Source of the DNA: Pseudomonas fluorescens
GTDB lineage: Bacteria; Pseudomonadota; Gammaproteobacteria; Pseudomonadales; Pseudomonadaceae
NCBI RefSeq assembly: GCF_001623525.1
Contig: NZ_CP015225.1
Location: 3,782,001-3,846,000 of the forward strand
DNA length: 64,000 bases
Direction: 5' to 3'
Positions 11,447 through 20,550 of the stretch are shown here, piece after piece; the stretch's first letter is position 1, and each line of letters begins with the position of its first letter. The position numbers were made by a program, and so were the translations under genes. Under the pieces are notes generated by a model that was given only the letters and a program-made list of their open reading frames with translations, had not been told where the DNA came from and ran no database searches.

Positions 11447-11560
11447 TGAGGGGCCTTTGGCGAAAAGCGGTTTAATAGGCCGCTCCTCCCAGGCAAATGT
11501 TTTCTTTATTCATACGGCATCAAACCGGCCTGGATACGAATGACAGAAGATAAACGCCAA

Positions 11561-11586
11561 CGGGCAGCACTGCAAAGTGCTGCCCG
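11561..11586 (-). promoter_or_regulatory. Hairpin in the mreB-mreC spacer
   Basis: CGGGCAGCACT pairs perfectly with AGTGCTGCCCG around a four-base loop (11-bp stem). No clear U-run follows on the minus strand, so this looks like an attenuator or mRNA-stabilising hairpin that could set a higher level of mreB than mreCD, rather than a full terminator. Confidence 0.6.
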
Positions 11587-11618
11587 GGAGCGAACAACAT
11601 AGACCACTTCAGCAAAAC

Positions 11619-12668
<1,050 letters not shown>

Positions 12669-12700
12669 CTAGGCAACGCGTGGGTAAAAAAGTGCGGCAA

Positions 12701-12729
12701 ACTCTAACAACGACAGGGATTTTGGGCAA
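12701..12729 (-). promoter_or_regulatory. Candidate sigma-70 promoter of mreB
   Basis: Reading the minus strand, TTGCCC (-35) is followed after exactly 17 bases by TAGAGT (-10), about 45 bases before the mreB start. The match is moderate (4 of 6 in each box). Confidence 0.45.
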
Positions 12730-12781
12730 GGCGCCAATATGTTAAATTGGCCGCTTTTCTGTGCACCAAACCCCACAATCG

Positions 12782-12953
12782 CGGCCAGTGCCCTGTGTCA
12801 TAAGTGCGCTCCTTCTTTGACGAGTGGCTATTGTCGTCAGGCAAGGCGCCGCGACGAGTCATAGCCTGCTATGGCGAGAAGCGGCAACGCAGCATGACGG
12901 CAATAGACGCCGTCAAAAAGGAACAGCACTTGTGATACAGGGCACTAGGGCCG
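12782..12953. repeat. Long palindromic intergenic element, copy 1
   Basis: The mreB-gatC gap is about 370 bases and most of it is one imperfect inverted repeat. The left arm (from AGTGCCCTGTGTCATAAGTGC through CTTTGACGAGTGGCTATTGTCGTCA) pairs with the right arm (TGACGGCAATAGACGCCGTC onward to TGTGATACAGGGCACT). The tip is a small perfect hairpin, CATAGC-CT-GCTATG. A second copy lies at 30078-30240. The two copies are nearly identical in the middle but differ in the arms by paired changes. No open reading frame of substance is inside. Nothing else is seen in the gap apart from the mreB promoter. Confidence 0.8.
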
Positions 12954-13028
12954 TAGAAATGCGGTAGTGTTCCGACAATCTAACACACGGACAGACTGCG
13001 TCCGTTTTGTTTTCCACTGGAGAATCCC

Positions 13029-13316
13029 ATGGCGCTTGAACGCTCCGACGTGGAAAAAATCGCTCATCTGGCCTGTCTGGGCCTCAATGAAGCCGATCTT
13101 CCACACATCACTTCTGCCCTGAACAGCATTCTGGGGCTGGTCGACGAGATGCAGGCGGTCAATACCGACGGCATCGAACCACTGGCACACCCACTGGAAG
13201 CCAGCCAGCGCCTGCGCGCCGACGTCGTGACCGAGTCCAATCACCGCGAGGCCTACCAGTCCATCGCACCAGCGGTCGAAAACGGCCTGTACCTGGTTCC
13301 GAAAGTCATCGACTAA
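13029..13316 (+). CDS. gatC: Asp/Glu-tRNA amidotransferase subunit GatC
   Basis: This 95-residue small subunit starts [19 protein letters not shown] and contains the family segments [25 protein letters not shown] and [12 protein letters not shown]. GatC wraps around GatA and GatB to stabilise the complex that converts Glu-tRNA(Gln) and Asp-tRNA(Asn) to the amidated forms. It opens a gatCAB operon with spacings of 16 and 10 bases. The right arm of the palindromic element ends about 75 bases upstream, so the gatC promoter must lie close to or inside it. Confidence 0.97.
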   Translation: MALERSDVEKIAHLACLGLNEADLPHITSALNSILGLVDEMQAVNTDGIEPLAHPLEASQRLRADVVTESNHREAYQSIAPAVENGLYLVPKVID

Positions 13317-13332
13317 AGGGAAAGAGCCTCTC

Positions 13333-14784
13333 ATGCATCACATGACCCTGGCCGAGATCGCCCGCGGACTCGCCGATAAAAAGTTTTCTTCCGAAGAGCT
13401 GACCCAGGTCCTGCTGGCGCGCATCGCCCAGCTCGACCCGCAGCTCAACAGCTTCATCAGCCTCACCCAGGAGCTGGCCCTGAGCCAGGCCAGGGCCGCC
13501 GATGCCCGGCGCGCCAATGGTGAAACCGGTGCCCTGCTCGGTGCGCCGATTGCCCACAAGGACTTGTTCTGCACCCAGGGCATCCGCACCAGCTGCGGTT
13601 CGAAGATGCTCGACAACTTCAAAGCCCCGTACGATGCCACGGTGGTCGCCAAGCTGGCCGCCGCCGGCACCGTGACCCTGGGCAAGACCAACATGGACGA
13701 ATTCGCCATGGGCTCGGCCAACGAGTCGAGCTACTACGGCGCGGTGAAAAACCCGTGGAACCTGGAACACGTACCGGGCGGCTCGTCCGGTGGTTCCGCC
13801 GCCGCCGTGGCCGCACGCCTGTTGCCGGCCGCCACCGCCACCGACACCGGCGGTTCGATTCGCCAACCAGCGGCGTTTACCAACCTCACCGGCCTGAAGC
13901 CGACCTACGGTCGCGTCTCGCGCTGGGGCATGATCGCCTACGCCTCCAGCCTCGACCAGGGCGGCCCGCTGGCCCGCACCGCCGAAGACTGCGCGATCCT
14001 GCTGCAAGGCATGGCCGGCTTCGACCCGAACGACTCCACCAGCATCGATGAGCCCGTGCCGGACTACAGCGCCAGCCTCAACGGCTCGCTGCAGGGCCTG
14101 CGCATCGGTGTGCCGAAGGAGTACTTCAGCGCCGGCCTCGACCCGCGCATCGCCGAGCTGGTCCACAACAGTGTCAAAGAGCTGGAGAAGCTCGGCGCGG
14201 TCATCAAGGAAATCAGCCTGCCGAACATGCAGCACGCGATTCCGGCGTACTACGTGATCGCCCCGGCGGAAGCGTCCTCGAACCTGTCGCGCTTCGACGG
14301 TGTGCGCTTCGGCTATCGCTGCGAGAACCCGGAAAACCTGATCGACCTGTACAAGCGCTCCCGTGGCGAAGGCTTCGGTGCCGAAGTGCAGCGCCGGATC
14401 ATGGTCGGCGCCTATGCGCTGTCCGCCGGCTACTACGACGCCTACTACCTCAAGGCGCAGAAAATCCGCCGCCTGGTGAAGAACGACTTCATGGCGGCCT
14501 TCAACGAGGTCGACATCATCCTCGGCCCGACCACGCCGAACCCGGCCTGGAAGCTCGGCGCCAAGAACAGTGACCCGGTCGCCGAGTACCTGGAAGACGT
14601 CTATACCATCACTGCCAACCTCGCCGGCTTGCCGGGCCTGTCCATGCCGGCCGGTTTCGTCGATGGCCTGCCGGTGGGCGTGCAACTGCTCGCGCCGTAT
14701 TTCCAGGAAGGCCGCCTGCTCAACGTGGCTCACCAGTATCAGTTGAACACTGACTGGCACACCCGCACCCCAACCGGCTTCTGA
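13333..14784 (+). CDS. gatA: Asp/Glu-tRNA amidotransferase subunit GatA (amidase)
   Basis: The 483-residue amidase-signature protein carries the Ser-cisSer-Lys triad: Lys in IAHKDLFCT (about residue 76), and the glycine/serine-rich stretch [15 protein letters not shown] (about 150) with [13 protein letters not shown] (about 176). GatA releases ammonia from glutamine and passes it to GatB. A purine-rich ribosome site precedes the ATG at 13333. Gene order and length are as in other pseudomonads. Confidence 0.98.
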   Translation: MHHMTLAEIARGLADKKFSSEELTQVLLARIAQLDPQLNSFISLTQELALSQARAADARRANGETGALLGAPIAHKDLFCTQGIRTSCGSKMLDNFKAPYDATVVAKLAAAGTVTLGKTNMDEFAMGSANESSYYGAVKNPWNLEHVPGGSSGGSAAAVAARLLPAATATDTGGSIRQPAAFTNLTGLKPTYGRVSRWGMIAYASSLDQGGPLARTAEDCAILLQGMAGFDPNDSTSIDEPVPDYSASLNGSLQGLRIGVPKEYFSAGLDPRIAELVHNSVKELEKLGAVIKEISLPNMQHAIPAYYVIAPAEASSNLSRFDGVRFGYRCENPENLIDLYKRSRGEGFGAEVQRRIMVGAYALSAGYYDAYYLKAQKIRRLVKNDFMAAFNEVDIILGPTTPNPAWKLGAKNSDPVAEYLEDVYTITANLAGLPGLSMPAGFVDGLPVGVQLLAPYFQEGRLLNVAHQYQLNTDWHTRTPTGF

Positions 14785-14794
14785 GGAGAAACAC

Positions 14795-16240
14795 ATGCAA
14801 TGGGAAGTCGTGATCGGGCTGGAGATTCATACCCAGCTCACCACCCGGTCGAAAATCTTTTCCGGTAGCTCCACCACGTTCGGCTCCGAGCCCAACACCC
14901 AGGCCAGCCTGGTCGACCTGGGCATGCCCGGCGTGCTGCCGGTGCTCAACGCCGAAGCGGTGCGCATGGCGGTGATGTTCGGCCTGGCGATTGACGCCGA
15001 GATCGGCCAGCACAACGTGTTCGCCCGCAAGAACTACTTCTACCCGGACCTGCCCAAGGGCTACCAGATCAGCCAGATGGAACTGCCGATCGTTGGCAAG
15101 GGCCACCTGGACATCGCCCTGGAAGACGGCACGGTCAAGCGCGTCGGCATCACCCGGGCGCACCTGGAAGAAGACGCCGGCAAGAGCCTGCACGAAGAGT
15201 TCAACGGTGCCACCGGCATCGACCTGAACCGTGCCGGCACGCCACTGCTGGAAATCGTTTCCGAGCCGGACATGCGCAGCGCCAAGGAAGCCGTGGCCTA
15301 CGTCAAGGCGATCCATGCGCTGGTGCGCTACCTGGGCATCTGCGATGGCAACATGGCCGAAGGCTCGCTGCGCTGCGACTGCAACGTGTCGATCCGGCCT
15401 AAAGGCCAGGTTGAGTTCGGCACGCGCTGCGAGATCAAGAACGTCAACTCGTTCCGCTTCATCGAGAAGGCGATCAACAGCGAGATCCAGCGCCAGATCG
15501 AACTGATCGAGGACGGTGGCAAGGTCATCCAGCAGACCCGCCTGTACGACCCGAACAAGGACGAGACCCGTCCGATGCGCAGTAAGGAAGAAGCCAACGA
15601 CTACCGTTACTTCCCCGACCCGGACCTGCTGCCGGTGGTCATCGAGAACGCGTTCCTCGACGAGGTGCGCGCCACCCTGCCGGAACTGCCGCCGCAAAAA
15701 CGCGAGCGCTTCCAGGCCCAGTTCGGGCTGTCGAGCTATGACGCCAACGTCCTGGCCACCAGCCGCGAACAGGCCGATTATTTCGAGAAAGTCGTGAGCA
15801 TCGGTGGCGACGCCAAGCTGGCGGCCAACTGGGTGATGGTGGAACTGGGCAGCCTGTTGAACAAACAGGGCCTGGAAATCGACCAGTCGCCGGTCTCGGC
15901 CGAGCAACTGGGCGGCATGCTGCTGCGGATCAAGGACAACACCATTTCCGGCAAGATTGCCAAGATGGTGTTCGAAGCCATGGCCAATGGCGAGGGCAGC
16001 GCCGACGAGATCATCGAGAAGCGCGGCCTGAAGCAGGTCACCGATACCGGCGCCATTTCCGCCGTGCTCGATGAAATGCTCGCGGCCAACGCCGAGCAGG
16101 TCGAACAGTACCGCGCGGCAGACGAAGCCAAGCGCGGCAAGATGTTCGGCTTCTTCGTCGGCCAGGCCATGAAAGCCTCCAAGGGCAAGGCCAACCCGCA
16201 ACAGGTCAACGAACTGCTCAAAAGCAAGCTCGAGGGCTGA
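14795..16240 (+). CDS. gatB: Asp/Glu-tRNA amidotransferase subunit GatB
   Basis: The 481-residue protein begins [24 protein letters not shown] in the classic GatB N-terminus. The metal-binding and kinase-like core is seen in [17 protein letters not shown] and [13 protein letters not shown], and the C-terminal helical YqeY-like tail ends [16 protein letters not shown]. GatB activates the tRNA-bound Glu or Asp with ATP and transfers ammonia delivered from GatA. GAGGAG precedes the start. It ends the operon; a REPIN follows 40 bases after the stop. Confidence 0.98.
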   Translation: MQWEVVIGLEIHTQLTTRSKIFSGSSTTFGSEPNTQASLVDLGMPGVLPVLNAEAVRMAVMFGLAIDAEIGQHNVFARKNYFYPDLPKGYQISQMELPIVGKGHLDIALEDGTVKRVGITRAHLEEDAGKSLHEEFNGATGIDLNRAGTPLLEIVSEPDMRSAKEAVAYVKAIHALVRYLGICDGNMAEGSLRCDCNVSIRPKGQVEFGTRCEIKNVNSFRFIEKAINSEIQRQIELIEDGGKVIQQTRLYDPNKDETRPMRSKEEANDYRYFPDPDLLPVVIENAFLDEVRATLPELPPQKRERFQAQFGLSSYDANVLATSREQADYFEKVVSIGGDAKLAANWVMVELGSLLNKQGLEIDQSPVSAEQLGGMLLRIKDNTISGKIAKMVFEAMANGEGSADEIIEKRGLKQVTDTGAISAVLDEMLAANAEQVEQYRAADEAKRGKMFGFFVGQAMKASKGKANPQQVNELLKSKLEG

Positions 16241-16279
16241 TGGACATGGAGCCAGTACCTGTATCTGGCTCATTCCCCT

Positions 16280-16385
16280 GTGGCGAGGGAGCTTGCTCCC
16301 GCTGGGCTGCGCAGCAGCCCCCGTATCTGGCAGCAGATTGTTGGGGGCCGCTTCGCGCCCCAGCGGGAGCAAGCTCCCTCGCCAC
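16280..16385. repeat. REPIN
   Basis: Arms GTGGCGAGGGAGCTTGCTCCCGC and the reverse complement lie between gatB and the following lipoprotein gene, which may partly insulate the two transcripts. Confidence 0.9.
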
Positions 16386-16424
16386 AATGATCCTCACAAC
16401 CACACTGATGTGGGAAACCCTTTG

Positions 16425-16802
16425 ATGAAGCGTCTCCTCGGCGCCTGCGCCCTGCTGTCCCTGCTGGCCGGTTGCGCCAGCCAGAGCGGGACGGTCGATC
16501 CTCACGGCTACGACCAGACCGGCGTCGCCTCCTATTACGGTGCAAAACACCACGGCAAACGCACCGCCAGCGGCGAGCGTTTCAACCAGAACGGCCTGAC
16601 CGCCGCCCATCGCCAGTTGCCGTTCGGCACCCGGGTGAAAGTCACCAATCTGAAAAATAACGACAGCGTCGTGGTCCGTATCAACGACCGCGGTCCGTAT
16701 ACTCGAGGCCGTCTGATCGACGTATCCCGCGCAGCAGCCGAGCAACTGGGCATGCTACGCAGCGGCACCGCACGGGTACGCGTGCAAGCCCTCGACGATT
16801 GA
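16425..16802 (+). CDS. RlpA-like double-psi beta-barrel lipoprotein
   Basis: The start at 16425 (MKRLLGACALLSLLAGC) gives 125 residues with a lipoprotein signal; the lipobox LLAGC puts the lipidated cysteine at about residue 17. The mature part is a single double-psi beta-barrel: GVASYYGAKHHGKRTASGERF, LPFGTRVKVTNLKN and the VVRINDRGPYTRGRLIDVS motif with its conserved Asp. RlpA of P. aeruginosa is a lytic transglycosylase for naked glycan, but this protein lacks the SPOR domain and is much shorter, so it is a paralogue. Septal activity is not implied. Confidence 0.88.
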   Translation: MKRLLGACALLSLLAGCASQSGTVDPHGYDQTGVASYYGAKHHGKRTASGERFNQNGLTAAHRQLPFGTRVKVTNLKNNDSVVVRINDRGPYTRGRLIDVSRAAAEQLGMLRSGTARVRVQALDD

Positions 16803-16860
16803 TAGACGGAGCCCGGCCATTTCCCTGATTACCGCCCTACCGCTGCTCAGCCTGATCGAA

Positions 16861-17913
16861 TTGCTCGGTGGCCTGTTGTTGCTGATCAGCGGCGCCGAGC
16901 TGCTGGTGCGGGCTGCAATAGGCCTGGCGGTTCGCTTGCAAGTGCGGCCGCTGATCATCGGCCTGACCGTCGTCGCCTTCGGCAGCAGCGCGCCACAAAT
17001 GGCCGTCAGTCTGCAGGCGACTATGGCGCAGAACGCCGACATCGCTGTGGGCAGCGTGATCGGCAGCAGCATCTTCAACATCCTCGTCACCCTCGGGCTG
17101 TCAGCGCTGATCATTCCGTTGCGCGTCTCGCGCCAATTGGTGCGCCTGGACATCCCATTGATGATCGGCGCCAGCCTGCTGGTGTTCGTGTTGGCCTGGA
17201 ATGAGGAACTGACGCAACTGGACGGTGTGCTGCTGCTGATGGCCCTGGCGGTGTACCTGGGCCTGTTGCTGCGCCAATCGCGACACTCAGGACGACCGCA
17301 CCCCGTGGGTGTCGATGTGGCGCAAGGGGCGTGGCCCAAGAGCCTGGCGATGATCGTGCTGGGCCTGGCAATGCTGATTTTCGCCGGCCACCTGCTGCTG
17401 GGCGCAGCGGTGGAAGTGGCGATGGACCTGGGGCTTTCGGAGCGCATCATCGGCCTGACCATCGTCGCCGTCAGCACCTCGCTGCCGGAACTCGCCACCT
17501 CGTTGATCGCCGCCCTGCGCGGCCAACGGGACATTGCGGTGGGTAACGTCATCGGCAGCAACCTGTTCAACCTGCTCGGGGTATTGGGGATAACCGCCCT
17601 CGCCGCTCCCACGCCACTGTCGGTCTCACCGAACGCCCTGGATTTCGACCTGCCGGTGATGCTCGGCGTAGCGGTGCTGTGCCTGCCGGTGTTCTATTCC
17701 GGCTACCGCGTCACTCGCGCCGAAGGCCTGCTGTTTTTGGGCTTGTACCTGGCCTATGGGCTACACGTGGTGTCGTTCACCACCGGCATGCCCCTGGCCG
17801 GCCAACTGGAACGGCTGATGCTGTTCTATGTGCTGCCGGCCCTGCTCGCATTTTTGCTGTTCACCTCCCTGCGCGCCTGGCGCCGCCAACACCACAAGAG
17901 GGATTTGCCATGA
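16861..17913 (+). CDS. Calcium/sodium antiporter (CaCA family, YrbG-like)
   Basis: This membrane protein has two homologous halves of about five segments. Each carries an alpha-repeat: VVAFGSSAPQMAVSLQA ... GSVIGSSIFNILVTLG in the first and IVAVSTSLPELATSLIA ... GNVIGSNLFNLLGVLG in the second. The second keeps the ion-binding Glu in LPELATS; the first has Gln (PQMAVS) where Glu is usual. The TTG at 16861 has no ribosome site. An in-frame ATT at 16819, seven bases after GGAG, adds ISLITALPLLSLIE and completes the first segment, so an AUU start is possible. The stop overlaps the next gene's start (ATGA). Confidence 0.9.
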   Translation: MLGGLLLLISGAELLVRAAIGLAVRLQVRPLIIGLTVVAFGSSAPQMAVSLQATMAQNADIAVGSVIGSSIFNILVTLGLSALIIPLRVSRQLVRLDIPLMIGASLLVFVLAWNEELTQLDGVLLLMALAVYLGLLLRQSRHSGRPHPVGVDVAQGAWPKSLAMIVLGLAMLIFAGHLLLGAAVEVAMDLGLSERIIGLTIVAVSTSLPELATSLIAALRGQRDIAVGNVIGSNLFNLLGVLGITALAAPTPLSVSPNALDFDLPVMLGVAVLCLPVFYSGYRVTRAEGLLFLGLYLAYGLHVVSFTTGMPLAGQLERLMLFYVLPALLAFLLFTSLRAWRRQHHKRDLP

Positions 17914-18290
17914 CCGACACTCCAAAGACCGGCCTGGACATGCGTCGCCAGGTCATGGGCGACGCATTCGTCGACCGCGCCCTGGGCAACGCCACGGAAT
18001 TTACCCAACCGCTGCAGGATTTCGTCAACGAGCATGCCTGGGGCAGCGTCTGGAGCCGCGAAGGCCTGCCACTGAAGACCCGCAGCCTGATCACCCTGGC
18101 CGCCCTCACTGCCCTCAAGTGCCCGCAGGAATTGAAAGGCCACGTGCGTGGCGCGCTGAACAACGGCTGTACGGTGGAAGAGATTCGCGAGGCGTTGCTG
18201 CATTGTGCGGTGTACGCGGGCGTACCGGCGGCGATCGATGCGTTTCGGGCGGCGCAGGAAGTGATCGATACTTATCAGAAGCCCGAGTAA
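17910..18290 (+). CDS. Carboxymuconolactone decarboxylase family protein
   Basis: The ATG at 17910 overlaps the antiporter stop by four bases and gives 126 residues (MTDTPKTGLDMRRQVMGDAFVDRAL). The CMD fold is recognised from SLITLAALTALKCPQELKGHVRGALNNGCTVEEIREALLHCAVYAGVPAAIDAF. The family includes 4-carboxymuconolactone decarboxylases (PcaC) and AhpD-like proteins. The CxxC of AhpD is absent, so a decarboxylase or lactonase-like role is more likely than a peroxidase one. No protocatechuate genes are nearby, so the substrate is unknown. Confidence 0.88.
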   Translation: MTDTPKTGLDMRRQVMGDAFVDRALGNATEFTQPLQDFVNEHAWGSVWSREGLPLKTRSLITLAALTALKCPQELKGHVRGALNNGCTVEEIREALLHCAVYAGVPAAIDAFRAAQEVIDTYQKPE

Positions 18291-18322
18291 AGGCCTGAGC
18301 CTTGCGGTAGCAGGTCAGGCGT

Positions 18323-18348
18323 CTTCGCGAGCAAGCCCGCTCCCACAG
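18323..18348. repeat. Single REP arm
   Basis: TTCGCGAGCAAGCCCGCTCCCACAG is one REP-type palindrome of the GTGGGAGCG family without a facing partner. It lies between the convergent ends of the CMD gene and the DUF4917 gene. Confidence 0.6.
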
Positions 18349-18364
18349 CCGGGTGCACCGGCCG

Positions 18365-19327
18365 TTAGCCCCAGATCCGAGCGCTCTCAGCCTGGAAGAA
18401 TTCCACCCGGTGCGCTCCCAGGTAAGCTTGAGCGCGCCCCTTCAGCAAGACATTGTCTTCACTGTCCTTATCGCCGTAGACACTCACAAAAACCTTGCTT
18501 ACCGAGCTCTGTTTTATCTGATCGAAGATGTGTCGGTCATTGTCATCGAACGAATGCCCATAGATAAACAACACCCCTTGCAACCGGCCCAATCGTTCAA
18601 AACAATAACTGAGATAGGGGTTGTGCTGAATTCTGACCTTCTTTCGCTCATGTGTAGGTTCTGAGACAAAGGTGGGGAACTTCCTGTTTTCCATGTTCCA
18701 TTTCACTTGCTCAATGATCGACTCGCCCTGATCCGAACACGCGTGCTTTCTGATACCGCCCTGGGTGTCGTAGATGTGCAGCCCGCCATGGAGGAAATGA
18801 ACATTCTGGGTTTCAGGGCCCTCCCACGGCCCGCCTCGAAACCCATCGTCCGTGTAATATTCCGGCTCGAGACCAAACTGGTTTCTCGCCCAATAAAACA
18901 ACAAGTCATAATTGAGCGTGAACACATTGCTGAAGGGCTTGAGAAATTTCCTCACCGAAACATATTGCTCATCCGTCACTTCACGAGGCAATTCCGGGTG
19001 GGTGGCCGATATCACCTCAATCAGAGCGTTTTTGACGGCTTCCTGATCGGCCTTGATCTCTTCAATCAGATCCGGGTCGGCATTGTAGATCCTGAGGATA
19101 TCTTCCGCGGCAATCAGCCGTTTCATGACTTTCTCAAAATCATATGTTTTGAACGTATCGAAGATACGTCGGATCACCCGATGCCTTTCGCCGAAGTGCG
19201 CGCTGGAAAACAGACTCTTGTAACTGAAAACATCTTTGTTCCAGGCTTGAGAAAACCCATTTGCCAACAAAATGGAACGCTTGCCGCTGTAATCGACGAA
19301 GGAAAAAGCCTCTTCGAAAGTGATCAT
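18365..19327 (-). CDS. DUF4917 protein with SIR2-like motifs
   Basis: This 320-residue soluble protein (ATG at 19327 after AAGGAA) has a motif series like the SIR2/NAD-binding fold: ANGFSQ at residues 22-27 in place of GAGxS, TLNYD at 137-141, HFLHGGLH at 177-184 with candidate catalytic histidines, and YGHSFDDND at 256-264. This order is that of SIR2-like NAD-consuming domains used in several anti-phage systems, although the function of DUF4917 itself is not known to me. The gene is clearly AT-richer than its neighbours, stands alone between two core-type genes and has no visible partner, all signs of acquisition. An NADase defence role is inference. Confidence 0.75.
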   Translation of the reverse strand: MITFEEAFSFVDYSGKRSILLANGFSQAWNKDVFSYKSLFSSAHFGERHRVIRRIFDTFKTYDFEKVMKRLIAAEDILRIYNADPDLIEEIKADQEAVKNALIEVISATHPELPREVTDEQYVSVRKFLKPFSNVFTLNYDLLFYWARNQFGLEPEYYTDDGFRGGPWEGPETQNVHFLHGGLHIYDTQGGIRKHACSDQGESIIEQVKWNMENRKFPTFVSEPTHERKKVRIQHNPYLSYCFERLGRLQGVLFIYGHSFDDNDRHIFDQIKQSSVSKVFVSVYGDKDSEDNVLLKGRAQAYLGAHRVEFFQAESARIWG

Positions 19328-19412
19328 ATAGTCTTCCTTGTGTCGGTCTGATTAAGTCCCAACACAATGATACCAATGAGCCACCACTCTTAACCATCCA
19401 GAAGATCGTGGG

Positions 19413-20354
19413 CTAGATCCACCCACCCCACTGCAACACAAAGATCCCCAGGTTGGTGGTAATCGCCGCCATCAGCGTGGTGATGACGATGATCGCCGCC
19501 GCCAGTTCATGGTTGCCATCGGCCGCGCGGGCCATGACGTAACTGGCGGCGGCGGTGGGGCTGCCGAAGTACAGGAACAGAATCCCCAGCTCCGCACCGC
19601 GAAAGCCCCAGAGCCAGGCCCCGAGGGTGGTCAGCAGCGGCAGGCCGACCATTTTAACCAGGCTCGAACTCAGGGCCATCTTACCGCTCTTGCGCAACGC
19701 CGCCAGCGACAGCGTGCCGCCGATGCAAATCAGCGCCAGGGGCAAGGTCATTTGCGACAGGTATTTGGCCGAGGTTTCGAACCAGTTCGGCAGGCCGATG
19801 TGCCAATAAGCGAACGGTGCAGCGACGATCACGCTGATGATCAGCGGGTTGCTGATCACGCTTTTGCAGATGCTCCACGGATCGGACTTGATCACCGGGC
19901 TATAGACCGCCAGCACGATGGTCGACAAGGTGTTGTAGAACAGGATCACCAACGCCGCGAGGATCGCCCCCAGGGAAATCCCGTAGTCGCCGTACATGCT
20001 CGCCGCCAACGCCAAGCCAATCACGCCGTTGTTGCCGCGAAACGCACCCTGGGTATAGATGCCGCGATCCTCTCGCGGGCAACGCCAGATCGACCAGCCC
20101 CAGGCCATGGAAAAACTCACCAGGGTGGCGATGGAGAAATAAATCAGCAGGTCCGGCTGCAACGCCGCGTGCAGGTCGGCATGGAGGATGCCGAGGAACA
20201 ACAGCGCCGGCATGGTGACGTTGAACACCAGGGACGAGGCGATGTGGATGAAGTTGTCGTTGATCCAATAGATGCGCTTGAGCAACACCCCCAGAAACAG
20301 CATGGCAAACACCGGTGCGGTGATGTTCAGGGTTTCGAGGAAAATTGCCAGCAT
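19413..20354 (-). CDS. AEC family transporter (auxin efflux carrier-like)
   Basis: The 313-residue membrane protein has about ten hydrophobic segments in two halves separated by a short loop near residue 150. The N-terminal half holds FNVTMPALLFLGIL and FRGNNGVIGLALA; the C-terminal half holds QMTLPLALICIGGTLSL and YFGSPTAAASYVMARA. AEC proteins in bacteria move organic acids such as malate or malonate. Its orientation follows the glucarate block but a palindromic repeat separates them, so I treat it as a separate unit. The substrate is not determined. Confidence 0.9.
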   Translation of the reverse strand: MLAIFLETLNITAPVFAMLFLGVLLKRIYWINDNFIHIASSLVFNVTMPALLFLGILHADLHAALQPDLLIYFSIATLVSFSMAWGWSIWRCPREDRGIYTQGAFRGNNGVIGLALAASMYGDYGISLGAILAALVILFYNTLSTIVLAVYSPVIKSDPWSICKSVISNPLIISVIVAAPFAYWHIGLPNWFETSAKYLSQMTLPLALICIGGTLSLAALRKSGKMALSSSLVKMVGLPLLTTLGAWLWGFRGAELGILFLYFGSPTAAASYVMARAADGNHELAAAIIVITTLMAAITTNLGIFVLQWGGWI

Positions 20355-20427
20355 GCCGGGGACCTTGAGAAGGGTGTCGTTAGGTGGCTAATGATAAGCC
20401 ACTCACGGCACTGGCGTCTGGTGAACT

Positions 20428-20535
20428 GATCGTTCCCACGCTCTGCGTGAGAATACAGCCAAGGACACTCCGCGTCCCAAGATCCGAACGCGGAACGTCC
20501 GCAGAGGCATTCCCCCGCGGAGCGTGGGAACGATC
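20428..20535. repeat. Palindromic repeat, GATCGTTCCCACGC family
   Basis: The ends GATCGTTCCCACGCTCTGCG and CGCGGAGCGTGGGAACGATC are reverse complements, with inner inverted stretches (CTCCGCG/CGCGGA). A related copy is at 25051-25159. It lies just after the garD stop and may serve as the 3' end of the glucarate operon transcript. Confidence 0.8.
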
Positions 20536-20550
20536 AACGACAACGCTAGG

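Noticed and set aside
12782..12953. Insertion sequence
   Set aside because: The element has inverted arms but no transposase frame and no clear target duplication, so I list it only as a palindromic repeat.
14720..16387. 555-codon minus-strand frame opposite gatB
   Set aside because: Antisense shadow of gatB; no family resemblance and it runs into a REPIN.
16425..16802. True RlpA septal lytic transglycosylase
   Set aside because: The SPOR domain is missing and the protein is much too short; only the double-psi barrel is shared.
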